36,228 nt of DNA from Chloroflexota bacterium (GTDB taxonomy: Bacteria > Chloroflexota > Limnocylindria > Limnocylindrales > CSP1-4), in NCBI GenBank assembly GCA_016200665.1, contig JACQEG010000144.1, positions 1 through 36,228 of the forward strand, read 5' to 3'. Both the position numbers and the translations under genes were made by a program. Of the stretch, positions 1-9,189 are shown one piece after another. Every line of letters starts with the position of its first letter. Position 1 is the stretch's first letter. Under the pieces are notes generated by a model. It did not search any database, was not told the origin of the DNA, and saw nothing but the letters and a program-made list of their open reading frames with translations.

Positions 1-215
1 CGCGGGTGGCGACCGATGTCCGGCGTGAAGTAGTGCGGGCCGGCCGTGACGTGGTCGTCGAGCTCGAGCCGGATGCCGACACCCTCGCGCTCCATCCAGG
101 CACCGTTCCGCCACTCGTTCGTCGCCCGGAAGCCGAGCGCCTCATAGAAGGCGCGGCTCGCAGCCACGTCCCGTACGAACAGCTCGACGATGACCGCGTA
201 CAGGGCCACTGGCAT
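1..215 (-). CDS. VOC (glyoxalase/bleomycin resistance) family protein, partial (runs off window start)
   Basis: Reverse-strand translation MPVALYAVIVELFVRDVAASRAFYEALGFRATNEWRNGAWMEREGVGIRLELDDHV... is typical of a VOC N-terminal module; truncated by the window edge. Confidence 0.75.
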   Translation of the reverse strand, partial: MPVALYAVIVELFVRDVAASRAFYEALGFRATNEWRNGAWMEREGVGIRLELDDHVTAGPHYFTPDIGRHP

Positions 216-335
216 GCCTCCTATGCCGCTACAGGCATCACGAGCGGGGGGACTCCCGGCGAGGGCGGCCGACGACTCCGGCGAGCGCTGCCGCCGCCCG
301 GCGAGGGTGGCCGGCCGCGCTCGGGCGGACCGGGC

Positions 336-1859
336 TCAGCGCCCGGCGTCCGCGATCCGGAAGAAGACCTGCTTGTGCTGGCTGTACTTCTCGATCCCGA
401 CGCCGCCGTAGCCCGACTGCTTGTAGCCGTGGCCCGGGGCCTCGAGGACGCCCGGCGAGAACCACTGGTTGACGTAGACCTGGCCGGCCTGGAGGCCGCG
501 GGCCATCCGCCATGCCCTGTCGAGGTCGCGGGTGAAGAGCCCGGCGGACAACCCGTAGGTCGTGTCGTTGGCGATGGCGAGCGCCTCGGCCTCGGTGTCG
601 AACGGGATCATCGTCACGACCGGACCGAAGATCTCCTCGCGCGCGATCCGGCAGGTCGGCGTCGCGTCGGCGAAGACCGTCGGCGGAATGTACGCGCCCT
701 TCGAGCGAACCGGGTCGGTGTACGGCACGCCTCCGGTCAGCAGCTGGGCCTCGCGCTTGCCGATCTCGATGTACTCCCAGACCTTGGCACCGTGGCTGGC
801 GGCGATGACCGGGCCGAGCTCGGTCGAGGGGTCGAGCGGCTCGCCGACCTTCATCGCCGCGGCCTTCGCGACGAGAGCCTCGGTGAAGCGGTCCTTCATC
901 GATCGCTCGACGAGGATCCGCGACCCGCAGACGCAGATCTGGCCGGTGTTGCCGAACGCCCCGAGCGTGCTCCAGAAGACCGCCGTGTCGAGATCGGCAT
1001 CGGCGAACACGACGTTGGGGTTCTTGCCGCCGAGCTCGAGCGAGATCCGCTTCACCTGGGTGGCGGCCGCCTCGAGGATCCGGGAGCCCGTCTCGATCCC
1101 GCCGGTCAGCGAGATCATGTCGACCCGCGGGTCGGCGACGAGTGCCTCCCCGACGATCCCGCCGGGACCCGCGAGGACGCTGACGACGCCATCCGGCAGG
1201 TCGGCCTCGAGCAACAGCTGGGCGACGCGCATGAACGTCAGCGACGCCATCTGGGCCGGCTTGATGATCGCGGTGTTGCCAGCGGCGAGGATCGCCGCCA
1301 TTCGCTGGATGCCGGTCCACAGCGGGCCGTTCCAGGGCAGGACCTCGGCGACGACGCCCATCGGCTCGATGAGCTCGTGGTGGATGACCGCCGGGTCGGG
1401 CATCGTCGCGACGCCGCCGCGCATCGACCGGACCTTGCCGCCGAAGTAGCGCAGCGAATCGAGGCTGATCGAGAGGTCGGAGTAGTGGACCGAGCTGATC
1501 GGCTTGCCGGCGTCGATCGACTCGAGGAATGCCAGCTCGTCGGCATGGGCCTCGATGAGGTCGGCGATGCGCACGAGGGCCGCGCCGCGGTCCTTCGCCG
1601 TCGCCCGGCCCCACGGGCCCTCGTCGAACGCCCGACGCGCGGCGGTGACCGCGGCCGTGACGTCAGTCGCGCCGGCCTGGGCGATCGTCGCCACGGGCTC
1701 GTTGTCGCGCGGGCTGATGGCCGGGAAGACGGCCCCGTCGGCAGCCGGCACGAGCTTGCCGTCGACGAGCAGGGGATAGGGCGTCGCGCTCACGAGCGCC
1801 CAGCGGGGATCCGCGGTCGGATCGAAGGTCGAGCTGGTGGTGGGTGCGTGGGTCTCCAT
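336..1859 (-). CDS. Aldehyde dehydrogenase family protein
   Basis: 507 aa ORF with ALDH signatures LELGGKNPNVVFADADLD, GNTGQICVCGSR and EEIFGPVVTMIPFD. Confidence 0.95.
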   Translation of the reverse strand: METHAPTTSSTFDPTADPRWALVSATPYPLLVDGKLVPAADGAVFPAISPRDNEPVATIAQAGATDVTAAVTAARRAFDEGPWGRATAKDRGAALVRIADLIEAHADELAFLESIDAGKPISSVHYSDLSISLDSLRYFGGKVRSMRGGVATMPDPAVIHHELIEPMGVVAEVLPWNGPLWTGIQRMAAILAAGNTAIIKPAQMASLTFMRVAQLLLEADLPDGVVSVLAGPGGIVGEALVADPRVDMISLTGGIETGSRILEAAATQVKRISLELGGKNPNVVFADADLDTAVFWSTLGAFGNTGQICVCGSRILVERSMKDRFTEALVAKAAAMKVGEPLDPSTELGPVIAASHGAKVWEYIEIGKREAQLLTGGVPYTDPVRSKGAYIPPTVFADATPTCRIAREEIFGPVVTMIPFDTEAEALAIANDTTYGLSAGLFTRDLDRAWRMARGLQAGQVYVNQWFSPGVLEAPGHGYKQSGYGGVGIEKYSQHKQVFFRIADAGR

Positions 1860-1967
1860 GGCAGACCTCCGATCAGGAGCGGCGCGGTAACGGGACGCTG
1901 CGGCGACGAGACGCCGGTGGTGTCGGGCGCCGCCTCGGGGAACGGCGCCCGATCGATGGGTTCGAGC

Positions 1968-2735
1968 TCAGCTGTGGACGAGCTGTCCGCCGGCGACGAG
2001 GGCCTCGTCGACCGAGGCGCCGCCGTGGATGATCGCTGCCAGGCCGCGGGTGATGCCGGCCGGGTCGGGATCGCGCCAGATGTTGTTGCCGATCGCCACG
2101 CCGGCGACACCGGCGAGGTTGATCGCGTCGTAGACGTCCTCGTAGAGCTCGCGGACCGAGCCCTTCTTCGCGCCGCCGAGGATGACGACGGGGACCATCG
2201 CGTACTCGACGACCTTGCGCATCGTCTCGGGATCGCCGGTGTAGAAGGTCTTGATCATGTCCGCGCCGGTCTCGGCGCAGATCCGGGCGCCGGCCGCGAT
2301 CTTGTCGGGCGTGTGCTGGTCGATGGCCGCGAAGCCGCCAGGCACCGACTCGGCGATGTACGGCAGGCCGAACCGGTCCGCATCGGCCGCGAGGCGGGCC
2401 GCCTGGCGGATCGACTCGTCACCGGTGAACGGGTAGAGCATCGACTTCACCGCGTCGGCGCCGACGGACAGGGCCCGCTCGACCGCGACCTCGAGGTACG
2501 GCGGGGTCGTGTCGAACGACGCGATCGCCGCCGCCGACCCGATCTGCTCGCCGAAGGCGATGATCGAGCCGATCGGGGAGAGGAACGCGTCGGCCCCGGC
2601 CGGGACGACCGCGGCGCAGGTCTGGCCGTACTTGGCGAGACCCTCGACCGGGGCATCCATGAATGCGGTGTGGTCCATCGCGACGATGAGGATCCGGCCG
2701 TCGTCCTTGAGCAGCCGATGCATCCTGCGCTTCAT
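1968..2735 (-). CDS. DhnA/LsrF-type class I aldolase (fructose-bisphosphate aldolase-like)
   Basis: MKRRMHRLLKDDGRILIVAMDHTAFMDAPVEG..., Schiff-base Lys context GADMIKTFYTGD, and VVILGGAKKGS. The ORF track merges it with a longer upstream open frame; ATG at 2735 is the likely start. Confidence 0.85.
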   Translation of the reverse strand: MKRRMHRLLKDDGRILIVAMDHTAFMDAPVEGLAKYGQTCAAVVPAGADAFLSPIGSIIAFGEQIGSAAAIASFDTTPPYLEVAVERALSVGADAVKSMLYPFTGDESIRQAARLAADADRFGLPYIAESVPGGFAAIDQHTPDKIAAGARICAETGADMIKTFYTGDPETMRKVVEYAMVPVVILGGAKKGSVRELYEDVYDAINLAGVAGVAIGNNIWRDPDPAGITRGLAAIIHGGASVDEALVAGGQLVHS

Positions 2736-2791
2736 GGCCTGGGTCTCCTTCAGCAGCCTGGTGGTGGGGGTTCGATCGGGGGTGGGGCCGG

Positions 2792-3865
2792 CTACAGCTC
2801 GACGATGACGCGGTACGTGCCGGGCTTGATCGCCTGGTCGAGGGCCGCGCCGATCTCCTCGAGCGGATACGTGGCGTCGATGAGCGGCGAGAGGTCCACG
2901 AGGCCGTACCGGATCAGCCGGGTGGCCGCGTAGAAGTCCTGCTTCTCGCCGGAGATGACCCCGAACACGCCGGTCTCGCGGTTGTGGGCCTCGTTCGGGG
3001 CGAACGTGAAGGCGGGCTCCGGGTGGGCCGCCGCGAAGAGCACGAACCGGCCCTTGTCGCTGAGCATCGCCATGCCCTGCTCGTTGGCCTTCTCGTGGCC
3101 GATCGCGGCGATGACGGCCTCGGCGCCGCGGCCTTCGGTCAGCTCCTTGACGCGGGCGATGGGGTCGACCTTCGTCGCGTCGATGAGCTCGGTCGCGCCC
3201 ATCCGCCTGGCCATCGCCAGGCGGGCGGGGTCGACCTCGCTGACGATGACCCGCGCGCCGTACTGGCGGGCGGCGACGACGTTCATGAGGCCCATGACGC
3301 CGGCGCCGAGGACGACGACGTCCTCGCCGGGTCGCAGGTTGAGCAGCCGGTTGGCGTGCATCGCGCACGACAGCGGCTCGGACAGGGCGGCGACCTCGAA
3401 CGGGGCATCGCCGATGCGATAGACGCCGTCCGCGACCTGGAGCTTGTACTGGGCAAAGCCGCCCGGGCCCCACGCGTCGCCGTACTTCTGGGCGACCCCG
3501 TAGTGCTGCTTGCAGGCGCGGTCCTGGCCGGTCTTGCACCAGTGGCACTTGCCGCACGCGGCCGAGCCGACCGCGACGCGCTCACCGAGCTGGAAGTCGT
3601 TCTCCGTGCCCGGCCCGAACGCCGCGATCTCGCCGGCGATCTCGTGGCCGCCGACGAACGGGAACTTGTTGGCCTGGGCGCCCGAGTAGCTGCGCTGCTC
3701 CCACGTGCAGATGGCGGTCGCGCGGATCCGGACCAGGACCTGGCCCGGGCCGGGGACGGGCATCGCCACGTCCTGGACGCCGATGTCCCGGACGCCCGCC
3801 ATGACGCCGACGCGCATGGTCGTCGCCTCGGCCGTCCGCTCGGCCTCGATCACCGGAGAAGTCAT
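2792..3865 (-). CDS. Zinc-dependent alcohol dehydrogenase / threonine- or sorbitol-dehydrogenase-like
   Basis: MDR-family motifs GHEIAGEIAAFGPG, CGKCHWCKTGQDRAC (structural Zn) and VVVLGAGVMGLMNVVAARQYGA. Start taken at MTSPVIEAERT. Confidence 0.9.
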   Translation of the reverse strand: MTSPVIEAERTAEATTMRVGVMAGVRDIGVQDVAMPVPGPGQVLVRIRATAICTWEQRSYSGAQANKFPFVGGHEIAGEIAAFGPGTENDFQLGERVAVGSAACGKCHWCKTGQDRACKQHYGVAQKYGDAWGPGGFAQYKLQVADGVYRIGDAPFEVAALSEPLSCAMHANRLLNLRPGEDVVVLGAGVMGLMNVVAARQYGARVIVSEVDPARLAMARRMGATELIDATKVDPIARVKELTEGRGAEAVIAAIGHEKANEQGMAMLSDKGRFVLFAAAHPEPAFTFAPNEAHNRETGVFGVISGEKQDFYAATRLIRYGLVDLSPLIDATYPLEEIGAALDQAIKPGTYRVIVEL

Positions 3866-4051
3866 GTCGCCATCCTCCCGGCGCGCGTCGCTGATCGACC
3901 CCGGCACGCCAGTTGTGAGAATAATTGCAGCAAGGAATAGCAGGCTGCCGCCGCATCATAACAGGCCCGCACCCCGCCTCCGGTCGTGCCAAATGTCCCG
4001 ATCTCGTTGACCCTGGTGCCGCCCGCTGCGTACGCTCCCGGGGACGTGGGC

Positions 4052-4636
4052 ATGGACAGGCGGTGGCGCTCGAGCGGGCGGATGGCAGTGACGCTCATCG
4101 CCGTTGCCGCCGTCGGTATCGCGGTGATGGCGGCGGGAAGCGGGCCCGTCCGACGTGCCCTCGACGCGGCGTCGGACGCCGACCGCAGCGCGCGCGCCAA
4201 CCAGGCGCTCGCTGACCGGTCGGCGGCCCTCGTGCTGGCACCGGTGGACGTCCGTTCAACCGTGTCCGCCGATGGCTCCACGATCCTGAGCGTCCACCTG
4301 ACCGCGCGCGTCTACGCAACCCGGTCCATCGTCCTCGGTCATGTCACCGGCGAGGCGGCCGATCCGGTGTTTCGCCTGACCGCGCCGCGATCGGTCGGCG
4401 TCGTCGGGACCTACCAGCCGTTGCCCGGCGAGCTCAGGGCGAATGCCGTCACGGACGTTGCCCTGACGTTCGACCTTCGTGGCCTGTCGGCGGTGCCCGA
4501 GGCCGGCCGGACGGTCGCGAGCGTCGGGGCCGGCCCGCCGACCCCCGGCATCTGGCTGCTCCAGATGGACCTCGTCGATGCCGCGGGCCTGACGTATCGA
4601 GCCTCGACGTTCGTGATGGTCGTTGCCGCCGCCTGA
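4052..4636 (+). CDS. Hypothetical membrane-anchored/secreted protein
   Basis: ORF with N-terminal hydrophobic segment (MAVTLIAVAAVGIAVMAAGSG) followed by a beta-rich region; no family recognised. Confidence 0.6.
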   Translation: MDRRWRSSGRMAVTLIAVAAVGIAVMAAGSGPVRRALDAASDADRSARANQALADRSAALVLAPVDVRSTVSADGSTILSVHLTARVYATRSIVLGHVTGEAADPVFRLTAPRSVGVVGTYQPLPGELRANAVTDVALTFDLRGLSAVPEAGRTVASVGAGPPTPGIWLLQMDLVDAAGLTYRASTFVMVVAAA

Positions 4637-4680
4637 GCGGCGCAAGAGGCGGTCTGAGCGGCGCCCCTTGCGCTCGGTGA

Positions 4681-4702
4681 TATCGTTGCCGTAGCAACTA
4701 CA
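4681..4702. promoter_or_regulatory. Inverted repeat GTTGC-CGTA-GCAAC upstream of the deazaflavin oxidoreductase; MarR-type operator candidate
   Basis: tatcGTTGCCGTAGCAACtaca, 5-bp perfect arms (4685-4689 / 4694-4698), about 57 nt before the ATG at 4755. Regulator assignment is inference. Confidence 0.4.
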
Positions 4703-4754
4703 TCAGGGTCGGCCGCGCCACGGTCGACGAGTCGGAAGGACGTTCCTCGAACCC

Positions 4755-5141
4755 ATGGACCCCCAGATCCAGCGCGCACTCGCGCACGGTCACCCCATCG
4801 ACATCACCACGACCGGTCGCCTGACCGGCGCCGCCCGCCGGATCGAGATCGTGTTCCACAACCTCGATGGCCGGATCTACATCTCCGGCATCCCGAACCC
4901 GGTCCGCCAACGCGCCTGGCTCCGCAACCTCGAGACCGAGCCGCGGTTCACGTTCCATCTCAAGGGGCCCGTCAAGGCCGATCTCGCCGCGACGGCTCGC
5001 GTCATCACCGACCCGGCGGAGCGTCGGCCGGTGCTGGAGCGGATCGCCCGGATCTGGCATCGCGATCCCGAGACGATGCTTGCGCACAGCCCGCTCATCG
5101 AGGTCCTGATCGAGGGCTACACGCCGGCGCTCGCGGCCTGA
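4755..5141 (+). CDS. Nitroreductase/quinone reductase family (deazaflavin-dependent, DDN/DUF385-like) protein
   Basis: 128 aa: TTGRLTGAARRIEIVFHNLDGRIYISGIP...RAWLRNLETEPRFTFHLKG, typical split-beta-barrel Ddn-like pattern. Confidence 0.75.
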   Translation: MDPQIQRALAHGHPIDITTTGRLTGAARRIEIVFHNLDGRIYISGIPNPVRQRAWLRNLETEPRFTFHLKGPVKADLAATARVITDPAERRPVLERIARIWHRDPETMLAHSPLIEVLIEGYTPALAA

Positions 5142-5200
5142 CGCGCCGCGCCGGGGGCCTTCCCGTGCGGCATCCGGGCCGCCCGGCGATACTTCAAGCG

Positions 5201-5779
5201 ATGGGCTGGCAGAAGTTCCTTGGAGGCGTCGCCGCGGCGCCGACGGAGGCCCCCGGCGGGCTGTCGCCGACCGCGGATGCGACCGACACCGAGACGGTCC
5301 GGCGGATCGTCGGTCAGCTCGAGGCGATGCCCCGCGACCAGGCCCGCTTCCTTGCCGCCTTCGCCTACATCCTGACCCGCGCCGCCGCGGCGGACCTCGA
5401 CATCAGCGAGGCCGAGCAACGGGTCATCGAAGGGCTCGTCGCCGACCACGGCTCCCTGCCCGAGTCGCACGCCGTGCTCGTGGCCCAGATGGCCCGCAGC
5501 CAGTCCCTCCTGTACGGCGGCACGGAGGACTACCTCGTCACCCGCCAGTTCAAGTCGCTCTCCAGCGACGAGCAGCGGCTCGCGCTCCTTCGCTGCTGCT
5601 ACCTCGTCGGGGCAGCCGACGACGACATCAGCGTCGCCGAATCCGACACGCTCCAGGAGATCGCCAGCGAGCTCGACGTCGATCGAGCGGCGGTGAACGC
5701 GATCCGCCACGAGTTCGAGCCGAAGCTCTCGACGATCAAGGCGATGCTCCGCCTCCGCGAGGTCGGGCCCGGCGCCTAG
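5201..5779 (+). CDS. TerB-like (tellurite resistance TerB family) protein
   Basis: RRIVGQLEAMPRDQARFLAAFAYILTRAAAADLDISEAEQRVIEGLVADHG...AADDDISVAESDTLQEIASEL: paired acidic helix motifs of the TerB fold. Confidence 0.75.
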   Translation: MGWQKFLGGVAAAPTEAPGGLSPTADATDTETVRRIVGQLEAMPRDQARFLAAFAYILTRAAAADLDISEAEQRVIEGLVADHGSLPESHAVLVAQMARSQSLLYGGTEDYLVTRQFKSLSSDEQRLALLRCCYLVGAADDDISVAESDTLQEIASELDVDRAAVNAIRHEFEPKLSTIKAMLRLREVGPGA

Positions 5780-6555
5780 ACCTCGCGCCCTCGAAGGGCC
5801 GGCACGTCCGGCTCCCAGCTGTCGATGACATCGCCGTTGCCGTGCTCGCGGGCGAGCCCCTCGATGTCCCGGAAGAGCGCGGCCTGGAACTCGAGGCTGC
5901 CACTCGAGAGGAGCTCATCCAGTCGCGGGAGGAACACGTCTGCGGCCAGCCAGCCCTCGCCGAGCGGGGCGTGGCGCAGGTCGAAGCCGAGGTGGCGGTT
6001 GAACGGCCGGACGCGTTCGTGGGCCGCGAATAGGAAGGTCAGCAGCGGCTCCATCGACTCGGTCGCGTCGAGATGGGCCTCCACCGGGAGCCCGACCGCC
6101 GCGTTCTTGCGCGAGCGCTGGTACGCGTTGACGTAGCCGTCGAGGGCGAACGCCGCCACGCGCCGGGCGGACGCGGGCTCGAGACGGGCGAGCGCATCGA
6201 GGCGCGTCCGGATCCCGCCATCGAGCTTGTCGAGGGCGAGCACCGCGTGGAGGTAGCTTGGGCGGTCCCACGCGGCGGGCGAGCCGGGGTCGGCGAGCCC
6301 TTCGAAGGTGCCGAGGCGGATGAGCGCCACCTCGACCCGAGAGCCGTGCGGCGTCCCGTGGCGGGTCTCCGCGGCGTCGAGCGCGGCGTCGCGGACGACC
6401 AGGCGGAGGTCCCAATCGGACCCGTCGCGGACGAACGGGGCGCCGATCGCGCGCGACCCGACGAGGATGGCCCCGAGGACATCCGGATCGGCGGCCGCTC
6501 GCGCCACGGCCTGCCGGTAGGCGGTGTCGTCGGCCTCAGGCGTCGAGGGCGGCAT
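5776..6555 (-). CDS. Nucleotidyltransferase-domain protein
   Basis: DVLGAILVGSRAIGAPFVRDGSDWDLRLVV (GS...DxD nucleotidyltransferase signature). Confidence 0.75.
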   Translation of the reverse strand: MPPSTPEADDTAYRQAVARAAADPDVLGAILVGSRAIGAPFVRDGSDWDLRLVVRDAALDAAETRHGTPHGSRVEVALIRLGTFEGLADPGSPAAWDRPSYLHAVLALDKLDGGIRTRLDALARLEPASARRVAAFALDGYVNAYQRSRKNAAVGLPVEAHLDATESMEPLLTFLFAAHERVRPFNRHLGFDLRHAPLGEGWLAADVFLPRLDELLSSGSLEFQAALFRDIEGLAREHGNGDVIDSWEPDVPALRGREV

Positions 6556-6802
6556 CCAGCTCGTCGTTCGTCGGCTCGCGCAGGATCAGGATCGGGAAGG
6601 CCGGGTCACCGAACAGGATGGTCGGCGTGACCCACCCGCCCTCGTTCAGGCGGCGGATCTGGGCGTCCGCCTCGGGGTCCTCGTCGACCTTCCGGTACTC
6701 GAACGGAATCCCGCGCGCCTCGAGGTGCTCGCGGGAACGGGTCGTGTCCTCGCAGGTGTCGCGGCCGAGGACGAGGATCGACGGATGACCGGGATCGGGC
6801 AT
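6536..6802 (-). CDS. Glutaredoxin-like protein
   Basis: 88 aa thioredoxin fold: ILVLGRDTCEDTTRSREHLEARGIPFEYRKVDEDPEA...GGWVTPTILFGD (cis-Pro TP). Overlaps the downstream nucleotidyltransferase gene by 20 nt. Confidence 0.85.
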   Translation of the reverse strand: MPDPGHPSILVLGRDTCEDTTRSREHLEARGIPFEYRKVDEDPEADAQIRRLNEGGWVTPTILFGDPAFPILILREPTNDELDAALDA

Positions 6803-6842
6803 GCGGGCCTCCGGGGCTGAGACTTGGGCCGGGTGGGGACGG

Positions 6843-7590
6843 TCAGTTCGGGCGGCCGCTGCCGCCGAGCTCGTTGCCGCGTTCGCGCAGGAAGCGCTCG
6901 ATGTCCGCGATGAGATCGTCGCCCTCGGGCAGGCGCGCCTCGTCGGTCATCGACTCGAGCCGCTCGACGTACTGGCGGGTGCTCTCGTCCGCCGCGGCCG
7001 CCGTGTCGAGCCGCTGGCGGAGCAGCATCGCCTCGTTGGCGAGCGGGCCCGGCGGGACCTCGATCTCGAGGTGGCGGTTCACGGCCTCCAGGAGCGCCAG
7101 CGCCGCCGTGGCATAGGGCCCGCTGACGTAGTGCGGGATCTGGGCGAAGTAGCCGACGGCCGGGATGCCGGCCTTCGAGATCGCCACGTCGAGGACGGAG
7201 ACGCAGGCCGCTGGGACGCGCAGGGTGCCGGTCGGTCCGGGCTGGACGTCGCCCTTCAGGAGCCCGGGCTTCGAAGACGTGCCGAGGATCGGCACGGGGC
7301 GGGTGTGCGGCACCGCGGCCGGGATCGCACCGAGGCTGATCCACTGGACGATGCCCAGGCGCTGGGCCAGCGCGACGACCTCACGGGCGAGCTCGCGCCA
7401 CCGGAAGTCGGGCTCGGCGCCGCTCAGCACGAGGATGTCGCGGGCCCCGTGGGTCGAGCGGGTGATCGTCAGCTTCGACCAGGTCAGCGTCCGCGAGCGG
7501 CCGTCGCGGATCTCGAGGGCCGGGCGGCGGCGGCTCGCGAAGGTCGTCGGGAACGTCGATCCGGAGGAGCGCCACGCCGAGAGTCTAGGG
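6843..7590 (-). pseudogene. PAC2 (proteasome assembly chaperone) family protein, apparently N-terminally truncated/frameshifted
   Basis: Frame shows the PAC2 core DILVLSGAEPDFRWRELAREVVALAQRLGIVQWISLGAIPAAVPHTRPVPILGTSS...PAVGYFAQIPHYVSGPYATAALALLEAV. No ATG/GTG/TTG lies in this frame between the upstream gene's stop (7591) and DILVLSG. Confidence 0.7.
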
Positions 7591-9024
7591 CTAGCGCAGG
7601 CGGCGAGCCGCCGAGCGGGCGGCGTGGAAGCCGCACATGCCGTGGACGCCGCCGCCGGGCGGCGTCGATGCCGAGCACAGGAAGATCGAGGCGTTCGGGG
7701 TCGAGTACGGATCGTGGAACCGCCCCGACGGGCGGGTGAAGAGCTGTCGGAGGCCGTTCCAGCCACCGGCGATGTCCCCGCCGACGTCGTTGGCGTTGTA
7801 GGCCTCGAGCGCCGCCGGGCTCGTCGAGACCGTGGCCAGGATGAGGTCGCGGACGCCCGGGGCGAACCGCTCGATCTGGCCGAGGATCGGCTCGGTCATG
7901 TCGGCGGTCGAGCCGTTCGGGACGTGGCAGTAGGCCCAGGCCGTGTGCCTGCCCTCGGGGGCGCGGCTCGGATCGAACCGGCTCGGCTGGGTCAGCAGCA
8001 CGAACGGCCGCTCCGGCACCTGGCCCTTCGCGACCGCGGCCTCCGCGCCCGCGATCTCGTCGTACGTCCCGCCGAGGTGCAGCGTCCCCGCGCCGGCGAG
8101 CTCCTCGGCTCGCCACGGGATCGGGCCGGCCAGCGCGAGGTCGATCTTGAAGACGCCCGGGCCGTAGCGGAATGCCGCGAGGCGGCGCCGGAACCCGGCC
8201 GGGAGCGCAGGGCCGGCGATCTCGAGGACCTGGCGCGGCGTCAGGTCGAACAGGCTGACGCCATGCGCCGGCAGCTCGTCGAGGCTCTTCACCGGGTGGC
8301 CGGTCTCGATGCCGCCGCGGAGCGAGAGCAGCTCCTGGGCCATCGCGACCGGGATCGCGCCGGCACCGCCCGCGGGGAACGGCCAGCCGTCGCGGTGGGC
8401 GCTGCCGAGCATGAGCAGCGCCGCCGCGCCGCTCACCGGCGCCTGCATCGGCAGGATGGCGTGGGCCGCGGCGCCGGCGAGCAACGCCTTCGACCGCGCC
8501 TCGACGAACCGCCCGGCGTGCCATGACGCCGGCTGCAGCGCCTGGACGCCGAACCACAGGAGGCGCGCCGCTCGGCCGGGCCAGAGCGGCACGTGGAACG
8601 GCGCGAGGACATCCGGCAGGAGCTCGTCGAAGTGCTCGACGAGGGGCCGGAGCAGTCGCTCGTACTCCTCCCGGTCGCGGCCGAGGCTGGCGGCCATCGC
8701 GGCGACGTCTCGGTGAAGGACGAGGGCCGTCCCGTCGTCGAACGGATGGCCGAGCGGAAACGGCGCCTCGACCCAGCGCACGCCCCGTCGCTCCAGCCAG
8801 CCGCCCGCGAAGAACGGCGCCAGCCGCCCGAACGGGTAGACCGAGCTGCACGCGTCGTGGATGAAGCCGGGCAACGTCCGCTCGTCGCTGCGCGCCCCGC
8901 CACCGACCGTCTCGGCCGCCTCGATGACCTCGACCGAGTGGCCCTCGCGGGCGAGCTCGATGGCCGCCGCCAGGCCGTTCGGGCCCGCGCCGACGACGAT
9001 CGCATCGACGAGATCGACGGTCAC
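7591..9024 (-). CDS. FAD-dependent oxidoreductase, phytoene desaturase/carotenoid-isomerase-like
   Basis: N-terminal VDAIVVGAGPNGLAAAIELAREGHSVEVIEA (GxGxxG dinucleotide fold) and C-terminal GGGVHGMCGFHAARSAARRLR. Confidence 0.9.
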   Translation of the reverse strand: MTVDLVDAIVVGAGPNGLAAAIELAREGHSVEVIEAAETVGGGARSDERTLPGFIHDACSSVYPFGRLAPFFAGGWLERRGVRWVEAPFPLGHPFDDGTALVLHRDVAAMAASLGRDREEYERLLRPLVEHFDELLPDVLAPFHVPLWPGRAARLLWFGVQALQPASWHAGRFVEARSKALLAGAAAHAILPMQAPVSGAAALLMLGSAHRDGWPFPAGGAGAIPVAMAQELLSLRGGIETGHPVKSLDELPAHGVSLFDLTPRQVLEIAGPALPAGFRRRLAAFRYGPGVFKIDLALAGPIPWRAEELAGAGTLHLGGTYDEIAGAEAAVAKGQVPERPFVLLTQPSRFDPSRAPEGRHTAWAYCHVPNGSTADMTEPILGQIERFAPGVRDLILATVSTSPAALEAYNANDVGGDIAGGWNGLRQLFTRPSGRFHDPYSTPNASIFLCSASTPPGGGVHGMCGFHAARSAARRLR

Positions 9025-9189
9025 TCGTGCTCCGGCATGCTGTCATGGTGGCGCCTCCCGCTGGACCTGTCCGCCGCCCAGGGGTCACGGTGCCGCGTCG
9101 GCGCCACCCGTGGCACACCGATGAGTAGCCCGATCGTCAGGGTCATGGGTCCCTTGACAGTGGTGCCAGGTCGCGCCAACAGTCGATCC

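Noticed and set aside
6-2933. 975-aa plus-strand ORF
   Set aside because: Arg/Asp/Gly/Val-rich shadow frame antisense to the well-supported ALDH and aldolase genes; typical of high-GC DNA.
3900-3965. AT-richer stretch ttgtgagaataattgcagcaagg as a lac-like operator/promoter
   Set aside because: Only a weak TTGC-A-GCAA symmetry and no convincing -35/-10 pair at proper spacing; not supported enough.
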